A stretch of DNA of 64,000 bases. Origin: Berberis thunbergii. Lineage: Eukaryota; Streptophyta; Magnoliopsida; Ranunculales; Berberidaceae. The stretch is from positions 96,001 through 160,000 of the forward strand of contig QNQO01002079.1 in NCBI GenBank assembly GCA_003290165.1, given 5' to 3'. This document shows, one piece after another, positions 55,811-64,000 of the stretch. A model generated the notes under the pieces. The model was not told where the DNA came from, did not search any database, and worked only from the letters and a program-made list of their open reading frames with translations. How positions within the stretch are numbered: position 1 is the stretch's first letter; each line of letters begins with the position of its first letter. Made by a program: the position numbers and the translations under genes.

Positions 55811-55996
55811 TCCTTGGGGAGTCAGGATTTGTTGTCCCCTAGTTTATTTCAAAATTTTTAAAAAATTGATGCTTCTTCTTCACACTTGCGCGCGCTGCAT
55901 TAAAGCTTTTGTGTCTTAATTCTGTCCAAACATCCATTAAAAAATAACAATAGAAGAAAAAGGAAACAACAATCGGAGGGCGGTCATGTTTGTTAG
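55811..55996. other. MYB upstream region
   Basis: AT-rich putative promoter sequence; nothing specific recognised. Confidence 0.3.
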
Positions 55997-56143
55997 TCAC
56001 TTTTGGATCAAGTCTTGACTTTTTTTTATAATTTTATCTATTTTATAGGTGATGCTTGTTGTTGTATTTTTTTTAAAAAATAATTTAAAAGAATAATTAA
56101 AAAGTGTAAAAAAAAAAAAAATCCAGACTTAACCCAAAAGTGA
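55997..56143. repeat. Small fold-back element (MITE-like) upstream of MYB
   Basis: The left arm TCACTTTTGGATCAAGTCTT (55997) is inverted at the right as AAGTCTGGAT.. reading TTCACTTTTGGGTTAAGTCT on the minus strand (to about 56143). Arms are about 30 bp with a few mismatches around an AT-rich centre. No clear target duplication. Confidence 0.55.
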
Positions 56144-57172
56144 ACAGCAAATAAAATTATGGAAATTTTCAATTAAATTGTCATTGTAACTAAATGTTAT
56201 TTATGAAGAGCATCTCCAACCGATAAGAATGGGAAATAATAGTGAACAATGAGGAAAATTTATGCATTCCCGTAGACATTTTCTCGATCGGCATATCATC
56301 AAAATGTCATCTACGGGTTGATAAGTAGACCTTTAGAGATAGAGCTAATGATGTGAAGAGAAACACATGCCTTATGGACCATAATTTAAGAATGGTGGTC
56401 TGGGAGGGAGATTTAAGAAGTCATGTAAATGTGGGCTTTTCAAATGAGAGTGAAAAAGAGTTATGATTAATAAATAGTAGGATTCCTTCCGGTCTATTGG
56501 TTTTTATGAATATATATTTTCTAATTTATGATTTAAAATAACATTAAAAGTAAAAGAAAAATTTATGAAAATGACTTATTAATAGCCATTGAACTAATAA
56601 ATTTTAGAGGCATTGTAAAGCTATGCTCAGAACCAAGGCTTGGACACATGCATGGTTGGCAGCTCCATTGGTATAGTCTAATTAAACCATAGACTATACA
56701 TCTGGTTCATATTTTATTTGTTCATAAATTGAAAACACGGATGACGTGAAGAGTGGGAAGAGAGCAAATATGAAATTTTATTTGTACAAATACAAGACCA
56801 TAAACTTGATTGGAACTTGGTATGAAAAATTAAAATTTGGTAGTGAATACAAATAAATAAACAAAGTATGTTATGTTTGATCCAAGAGATTAAACAAATT
56901 AAATTAAGGGAAGAAAAACAAAATATGAGTCAACACGTGGCACACGACGACTGGTCAGAAGCCAGTTGATTCCATGCACCCAACACACCCTTTCCCTTCT
57001 CTTTATTATTGCACGACTGCTGCTGTGCACCCAATACTTGGAGAATCCGTCATCTCATGAGTAAGTCTAGGCAATTAAGTTTGGTACTCAATTTTTAAGT
57101 TAAATTTGTTTTTTTCACACTTTTTAAAACACAAATCCCAAATACCATTTATAGAACAAAAATTCTAGCCAA
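56144..57172. other. Unassigned intergenic sequence
   Basis: AT-rich with no recognised gene or repeat. Confidence 0.4.
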
Positions 57173-57300
57173 CCTTGTTTGTTGGGCTTATTTGGGTTTT
57201 TTTTACACTTCTACCCCTTATATAGATAGTGTCTGTGATTGTATTTTTAAAGAGGAGAGACAAAAAAGTGTAAAAAACACCAAACAAAGCCAAGACAAGG
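57173..57300. repeat. Small fold-back element (MITE-like)
   Basis: CCTTGTTTGTTGGGCTTATT and GGTTTTTTTTACACTT at 57173-57210 are inverted at 57266-57300 (AAGTGTAAAAAACACCAAAC, AAAGCCAAGACAAGG) with small gaps. Span 128 bp. Target duplication not evident. Confidence 0.5.
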
Positions 57301-57508
57301 CCAATTGTCGTCTAATCATCCAAGTCAATCCTTACAGGCCATAGGCCTTAGAGTAAGTGTAAGTAATCTTCTCAAAGAGAATGATGACTCCAAAAAAGGC
57401 TGGCTAGAATTACTCAAATGGGTAGAAAGTAAAAAAAACAAAAAATCAAAACTTGGCCAAAAAATGGCTACCAAATCTAGCTCCCTATACTTCTTTCAAT
57501 TTATTTTT

Positions 57509-58681
57509 GGGTTATTTACATTTGGTCCGCTATTATAAATGCACTATTCAACTTTACCCTATTATTAATCATATTAAATTTACCTCCTAAAACTAGCAAT
57601 TAACGTGCATTGACTGTCAAACACCTCATGTGTCATCATTCCGCTAATTTTGGATGACGAAAGTGCCCCCCACATGCTTATCACGCACAATGTGAGAACT
57701 TGCTGATCCCATTCGTCTATAACTTGAAACCATACACGTGGACGACCAAGAACATCTGGCTGATCACACTCTTGTAGGGATGGAGAGGCGAGATATTCAA
57801 CATGGGAAGATAAAATAGTGGTTGCATGAGCAAATGTATTCAAATTCAAAGCTTTCAATGAAATTTGAGTTCCTCACATGTTTTGTTGTAGATCAAATGT
57901 ATTTGAAGTGTGAAAGCTTTAGCAAACCCAAGTTTCAAAGTTATGGTTTCATTACATAAAGGTAACACAAACCTTACATCTGAGTTATTTCATCCGTAGA
58001 TTTCAATTTAGAACACCATCATAGAGGTAAGTCAAGTCAGCTATTTTCATTTCATCATTTCAGTGGATATTTATTGAGAGTTGCAGATCGTCTTCAACCT
58101 CTCGCAGACCATGTTTGTTTCAAAGGGCATTCTTAAAGTCAAATTTATTATATGAGGTTAAATTATTGCCAGTAATTTATTATAAGGGGGAAAATCAATT
58201 AAGTGTTGTTAGCCTTCAGGTTTACAAATTACTAGCAGTAACTTAACCCCATATAAATAAATTTAAATTTAATATTGCCCCCTGAAACAGAACAGACCTG
58301 GAGAGGATAAATGACCTGCAACTCAAGCTTAACTTAAAAACTTGGGTTTGCACAAACTTTTCCACTCTAAAATATTTAAACTACAGTGAAATAACATGTT
58401 GATGTAGTAGTAGAAGCAGAGACGAGTGTATCTTAACGGCTAATGGAAAGTTTGAATCTCAGCCCTAAGATTTTATTGCATCTGCCTACTTCAACTTTGA
58501 ATCTCAGCTTTCAGATCATTAAATGGTATTTTGGGCAATAAAATATGACCATTTTTGAAACTAGCACGTGCCTTGACAGTCAAGGCACGTTAACTGCTAG
58601 TCTAATGGGGTAAATGCAGTATGATTAATAATATGGAGTAAAGTTGAAGACATTTATAAGGGGTAAAATAAAAAATAACCC
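57509..58681. mobile_element. Mutator-like (MULE) non-autonomous element, 1173 bp
   Basis: Terminal inverted repeats of about 115 bp: the left starts GGGTTATTTACATTTGG and the right, on the minus strand, GGGTTATTTTTTATTTTACC. Both share TTCAACTTTA, TATTATTAATCATA and TTAACGTGC(A/C)TTGACTGTCAA. The perfect 9-bp duplication TTTATTTTT flanks both sides (57500-57508 and 58682-58690). Long terminal repeats and a 9-bp duplication are the Mutator signature. The duplicated 9-mer is low-complexity, which weakens it slightly. A 92-residue frame at 57580-57858 overlaps the left repeat and shows no transposase motif. Confidence 0.82.
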
Positions 58682-58719
58682 TTTATTTTTACACCCCCTC
58701 TCTAGGTTAATAGGTGACT

Positions 58720-58838
58720 TTTTGTTTCTTATCCCTTAACCCCTCTCACCCTAGATGCCATCGACTGGGTTCGACCCTATGACCCAATGATATCATCCGT
58801 CACTGCTCAATCACTGAGCCATCATACCTTTGACAGTT
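58720..58838 (-). mobile_element. tRNA-derived SINE copy 2
   Basis: Same family as 15165-15283. On the minus strand: AAAGGTATGATGGCTCAGTG (box A-like), GATATCATTGGGTCATAGG, box-B-like GGTCGAACCC, then CATCTAGGGTGAGAGGGGTT and an A-rich tail (ATAAGAAACAAAAAG). It lies just outside the MULE. GTGACTTTT(T)G at 58725 and 58857 could be the target duplication if the boundaries are slightly wider. Confidence 0.65.
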
Positions 58839-58866
58839 GGGTGTTTTGTTTATTGTGTGACTTTTG

Positions 58867-59208
58867 TCAGTTCCAAAGTTCAAATATTTTAATAAGCATC
58901 AAGGCAGCTAGCCATTCATCAAGGCCTAGGAATTGGATGGACGGGGTTCTTAGTAATTAATGATTAGTATTAAGTGCTTAGGTTCTTAATAATCTTTGTT
59001 TTATTAACCATTGTGTACATAATATTTATGGATTGAATGGTAGTCAATGAATCACATTAAAAGATAATCACTATTTAACAGGCTTCAAAATGCACCAACA
59101 CCAGTACTTGTTTTGTTGGATTTTCTTTGTTCGTAACCCCCAATTTTTTTTTATTTTTTTCCTTTCTTCACAACTCATGTCATTGTGGAAAAATACTCTA
59201 ATATTATT
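58867..59208. other. Unassigned spacer
   Basis: No gene recognised. Confidence 0.4.
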
Positions 59209-59410
59209 AACTCATGGTTTGGTAAGATTTGTGACGGATGATATTAGAAGTCTAGGATATAAACTCTCTGCCAAAGACATTTAATGTTTATGATATTCAT
59301 TAAACCTTACTTGTCATTTATATTATATATATATGCTAGCTCAATTGGTAAAACTTGCGGCGAATGGTATCACAAACTCAGACTTTAAACACTGTCAAAT
59401 GCAATTAAAT
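59209..59410 (+). repeat. Two diverged SINE-head-like copies
   Basis: 59335-59410 (CTAGCTCAATTGGTAAAACT, TGCGGCGAATGGTATCAC) resembles the tRNA-like head of the SINEs here, but on the plus strand. 59209-59284 (AACTCATGGTTTGGTAAGAT, GTGACGGATGATATTAG) is a second, weaker copy. Both end in a similar CCAAAGACATTTAATG / TCAAATGCAATTAAATG. Decay makes the call uncertain. Confidence 0.35.
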
Positions 59411-59781
59411 GATTATAAAATCCTATTAACAACTTGTTCACCCTTGGAAATCCTATTATAGATGCTCTAAGTATATATAGCATCTCCATAATTGGAAGAA
59501 CCTAAGTTCCTAAAAAGAAAGAAGTTACATGTTATTTGGCAAAATTATACAATATTAGAACTTCAAACTAGAACAATGTTTTATCCAACTCGCTTCCAAA
59601 TTTTGCATTAAAATTCAAATATTGATAGTTCTAGGAATTTCACATCTTGGTATAGTATTAAAGTCACGGGTCAACTGAATGCACGACTAGCATTGAAGAT
59701 AGTGATACTCATCCACTAGAGCTACTCTCTTTAGCACCCATAAAAGAGCTCATTAAAGGGATGAGGGAAGTGTTTGGATAC

Positions 59782-60030
59782 ACTCTTTTAGAAATGTATA
59801 CTTTGTCCTAATGTTTTTCGCCTTCTAATGTTCCTAGTTGTACATGCTCTTTTGGAAAGGTATATTTGTCTTAATGTTTTTACGCCTTCTAATTTTCATG
59901 TTTGTACATGTTCTTTTGGAAAGGCGTATTTGTCCTAATGTTTTTTCACCTTCTAATATTCATGCTTAAGTATGCTCTTTTTTAAAGGTATTTTGGTCCT
60001 AATGTTTTTTCACCTTCTAATATACATGCA
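59782..60030. repeat. Tandem repeat, about 62-bp unit, four copies
   Basis: Units contain CTCTTTTGGAAAGG(T/C)(A/G)TAT, TTGTCCTAATGTTTTT and (C/G)CCTTCTAATNTTCATG. Anchors near 59805, 59868, 59930 and 59995 give the period. No coding signal. Confidence 0.85.
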
Positions 60031-63000
60031 ATCCGTGAATCTCCACCCAAGCTAGTGGTCCCATGTCACCAATGATGTCAAAGTTGTTGAAGAATGAACC
60101 TTGGACGCCTCTTTATATTATATGCCTGAAACTCTCGTTTAATATTGTATTCTGGTGAATTATTTATTGGGGTAATTTTGCTCATTCCAATATCACAGTA
60201 TCAAGCACATTTTGATTTATTTTTTTTGAATTAATTATTTTGGATAAAATGAAAAATAGTAGAAGTGGGTTACCATAAAACAATTTTCAAAACATTGTTA
60301 TCATATATTGACCCAAGACTTTAAGATTTAAGGGGGAAAAAAAAAAGGATATCGCAGATACGTAAAATAAACTACAAAAATAATGATATTGTGATATATC
60401 ACGATAAAATAGTGATATATCTAGATATTTTGAACATTACGATAAACTGGTAAAAATAGCGGTACATTAAAAAAAAAAAAAAAAAAAAAAAAAACTCTGT
60501 TTGGCAACAAATTGTGGCTGATATCTCTCATGTGGTGTTTCATATGTACGTAGAACGAAGCGTTTAGCTGCGAACAGTGGAAACAATTGTTCATTTGATA
60601 AGGTTTATTTGCATTGGGCAAAGTAAATGGAAGGTTCTTAGTTGACAAAATTAGTGGCATCCGTGATAAGGCAATTCCATTATGGCCTAGAATTGGAAAA
60701 AACAGTGAAAAAATCATGAGGAGGAAGCACAATCATAAGCTAACTGCTCCTTGATTAGTCAAAGTAATAGAAAGTATTTAAGTGACAAAAATTTCTCCCT
60801 TTCCTTGTACGTTCTTCCCATCCATCCATCCTCTCCACACCATTTTTTTTCTTTGCTTGCTTATCTCATTAGCTCTTCCTACAAGTTACTTGATGAAGAC
60901 ACACTCTTTTATTCTTCAGAACGGGTGAGAATATAGTGATTGTTGCTTCTTCAACTAGTATTCCTTGTCTGTTGACCACCCCAGTTCCCTTCTTTTTATA
61001 TATAGAAAAATAAAATAAAAATTTGTTATTTATATGAGTGATCTCATTTGTCTTACTAGCTAATAACCTTGTTATATATCTTAATTCTCACTTAACTAAT
61101 GAATTTGATTTACTTGCTAACTTGGGTTAATGTACATGCACTCTGTCCAATACAATCCAAGTTTAAAGACTTTACCAAGTATGTCTGTCTCTCTCTCTCT
61201 CTCTCTCTCTTCCCAGACAGATCCCATGATCAGAGTATTGCAGAGTAGACTGCTGAGAGACTCTTTGTTCAATGCGATGTATAATTACACAATTTGGGGA
61301 TTAAGTAACCTTAATCTATGTTGTGCACGTTGGGTGTTTAATTTGTTACTTATTCATTATTGGTATCATACTGTTTCTAAATAATACAAACCCTAGCTAC
61401 CCTCTACACCAAAAATATTTTCTAAATGTAGTTCCACTTATTAAATGAGATTGTGTTCAATGTCTTAAGATTTATTTTCATTTCTAAACTAATAAATTTT
61501 TGTTTTCAATTGTAACTGAGACATTCATTGGATTATACAAGCTAGGAAGGATTTCTTCCAAGATGTTTGTCATTTTTAGTTATTTAATTAAATTTCTGAA
61601 GATTGTTAAGATGATTAATATTTTTATACAAGAATTTTGAAGATTGTTTAGATGGGGGATTATTTGGTTTTAATGAGTTTCTAGCAAGAAATTTGTCTTT
61701 TAGGTATTTGATTAACATTTTTGAAGGTTGTTTAATTAGCTGACCAATTTGATTTTGAATTTTTTTTTCTTTTCTTTATATCAAAAATGCTCCCTCCCTT
61801 GTGGGGTTTAAATTAATGAAACATGTGAGTTGTTGCATTGAAATGGCACTTGAGAAAAAAGTATATTGTAGTTGAGTAAACACAGGTAATCAGTGGTCAC
61901 TTGATGTCAATTGCATCCAGAGATTTATTGGTCTTCTTAAAAAGTTTTGAGTGCTTTATAATCAAGCCTTTCAACTTTGAATAACAACATAGATATCCAT
62001 CTTGGAAGTAAGATATCTTCCTCAAGGCATTTCTACCAAATGATGAGGACTGAACGTTAAAGAAATATATATATATATATATTTTGATTATCTTGACCAA
62101 CATACATGATCAAGTGAAAACAAACATACATGTTTAACTTGTGTTAGCCAATCTAACTCTTCCCGCTGTTTGCATAGACACAATGGTGTGAATGATAGTA
62201 TCTACACTGAACTTTAACAAAAAAACAAAAGAAAGATAGCATCTACATTACTCCTACTATGTTGTTTGAAACATGGCTCTATTTTTTTTTTTTTTTTTTT
62301 TTTTAATAATACATTAAGAATCCATTATTCAAACCATAATAAAAAATGTAAATTTCAGTCAAGTGAGATTAGTATTTGATAAAGGCCTGTCGAACTTAAA
62401 GTGTTTGTGCTGTAGATTATAAATATTAATGAACCAATGTCCACCGATAAATTATATGCTGTGCCAAATGCGGCTCAAGAAATTAAAATAATAATAATAA
62501 AATAATAATAATAATCTAATTAGTTGGCTCATTAACCAGCTACTTTGACGAGGAATTGGCAGTATGATCTCATCAAACAAATCCCTAAATCTCGAATGGT
62601 CAAATATTTACATAGGGTAACATTCGCTTTCACTGCTGTCAGAAACAAAATACTAATTAGCCTAACAACCCAAACCAGTATTAAAATCTAAACTGTGGGG
62701 TCAAGAAATCTCTGCTAATTTCATCAAATCTTGTACTGTTTTAATGTCCAACGTCGGCAGTTCACTTACTGTTTTTAGGGTTACAACCATGCATCATGGC
62801 TATTAAATATTCGACAAATCGAAGCGTTCTTACGTTAAATAAACCCTTGATCAAGAAAAAATGAAAACAACATTAGCAGAGAAATCTTCTTGAGGATCCT
62901 TCGCATGTCCATAGTGTCAAGTTTTCTTAACCAACTTGTCCAATATCATGGAATTGCTATTAGAATATTAATGGTTCTGTTTGTTACCAAATTTGCAATA

Positions 63001-64000
63001 TTTAAATACGGCTAATTCGTCTAGTTTATCATTGTTTGAGCCATCAACTATACTTACCACCTCTTGTTTGTTGGCTGAACTATGGATTAGTGAGAATGAT
63101 AGTTAATCAAACACTAATTAGACAACATAATAAATAACTGAGAGGTCATCTATAATTAATACGCACGTTTATCTTGTTCAATTACCAATCAGATTCAAAA
63201 TTGAGTCAGAGATTAAGGGGGATTTACAAATTATTATGAGATAATAATATTGACTTGTATGCTAAGAAAAAATGATAAGTTAATACTAATTAGTGTGAGG
63301 TGTTAATTAGTCAAACCTAAAATGAAGACATGGTGGAGTTTGTGTTAATTCTTCAAACCTAAATCAAGACCTTATGTAGTTTTATGTCTGATGGTTAGGA
63401 AGTTCTGCTGTTTAGGGTTCAAAAAAATGTATGTGGTGGCTATCCAAGTGTCAGAAAATCATTCCATAAACAAGTTATATATTTACCAAAACCCTAATTC
63501 TAAGGAATAGATTAGAATGCCAAAAACGGCATAAACTTCAACTAAGACAAATTATTTCATTTTATAACACCATATGAAATAAATAAGAAAACTGTTGAGA
63601 AATGTTGACAAAGTATAACAAGTGATACAATTTTTCAATCAATTATTGTAAATATTCCATGAAAAGTAGCAAATTATGTTCAGTTTGCAATGAATGTAGT
63701 CGTCTCAGCAGTTATATAACCGAGCCATAATCAAATTAGTCTTCAAGTTAATGGTGAATGATCATCTTATTTCGTTCAGTAAAATATAACATGAGAAGAG
63801 GTTATAACTTTGTTAGGTAACATTGTTAACCCTCCTTGTTCAGCATTTATTCTAGTTTGCTCTATCCGAACACGAAAGATGCTTCATGAAATCCTGACTT
63901 TCACTATCAGCATTTTGATAAGTCAATTAATTATTGAAAATGGTTGTAAAAAATACTTTGATACAAAGGTAGTTTGTTAAGCAAACCAGATTTAGCAATC
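60031..64000. other. Unassigned AT-rich terminal region
   Basis: No gene recognised on either strand. It contains simple repeats: A-run 60469-60494 (26 bases), (CT)n at about 61188-61210, (TA)n at 62068-62082, T-run 62283-62304, and (AAT)n at about 62488-62513. The 84-residue frame at 61130-61384 runs through the (CT)n and is likely chance. Confidence 0.4.

Noticed and set aside
57580..57858. 92-codon minus-strand frame as a transposase
   Set aside because: It runs through the Mutator-type terminal repeat and has no catalytic motif.
61130..61384. 84-codon frame as a small gene
   Set aside because: Contains the (CT)n microsatellite and shows no recognisable domain.

Overview
The window reads as AT-rich intergenic chromosome of a flowering plant, most likely a eudicot. 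The evidence is Ty1-copia and Ty3-gypsy (Tat/Retand type) retrotransposons, a TRIM, a CACTA (En/Spm) transposon, hAT and Mutator-type elements, tRNA-derived SINEs, plant-only gene families (R2R3-MYB, PIN, RDR6) and GT-AG introns. Only one host gene is clearly present: a three-exon R2R3-MYB gene on the minus strand (54542-55705), which carries four one-base frameshifts.

Layout. 1-1460 is unassigned. 1461-about 14500 is a decayed minus-strand copia element, split inside its integrase by an 8.8-kb non-autonomous Tat/Retand-like LTR element (2601-11372, TSD TATAT). 14982-about 19825 is a second, gag-only Tat-like element on the minus strand. It carries a SINE, a tandem array with a unit of about 71 bp, and a TRIM with three LTRs (TSD CGGTC). 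19941-20765 holds a long hairpin and a satellite-like repeat of about 190 bp. 21405-27554 is a young copia element with near-identical but unequal LTRs (TSD GAATC). 27560-29764 is mostly unassigned and holds an almost perfect 100-bp inverted repeat.

29773-50851 is a three-deep nest. A hAT-like element (8-bp TSD, 6/8 matching) contains a short Tat-derived LTR element (31254-50476). The second LTR of that element is split by a 17.2-kb CACTA transposon (33285-50445, TSD ACT). The CACTA element has terminal repeats, subterminal repeats at both ends, a TNP2-type transposase gene and a Transposase_24-type gene, both disrupted. It also carries pieces of host genes, all on its own sense strand: MBF1, a PIN auxin carrier, a P-loop (2-phosphoglycerate-kinase-like) exon fused to RNA-dependent RNA polymerase RDR6, an acid lipase, and two unidentified exons. 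Introns are retained, so capture was at the DNA level.

50852-64000 holds a second small hAT element, the MYB gene, two small fold-back elements, a Mutator-like element with a perfect 9-bp TSD, SINE copies, a four-copy tandem repeat and long stretches with nothing recognisable.

Functionally, this is a transposon graveyard beside one transcription-factor gene. The most notable object is the gene-capturing CACTA element: it carries RDR6, a core gene of the small-RNA pathway that silences transposons. The captured pieces are too broken to make working enzymes. Any effect would be through RNA (chimeric transcripts or small RNAs matching the parent genes), and that is inference.
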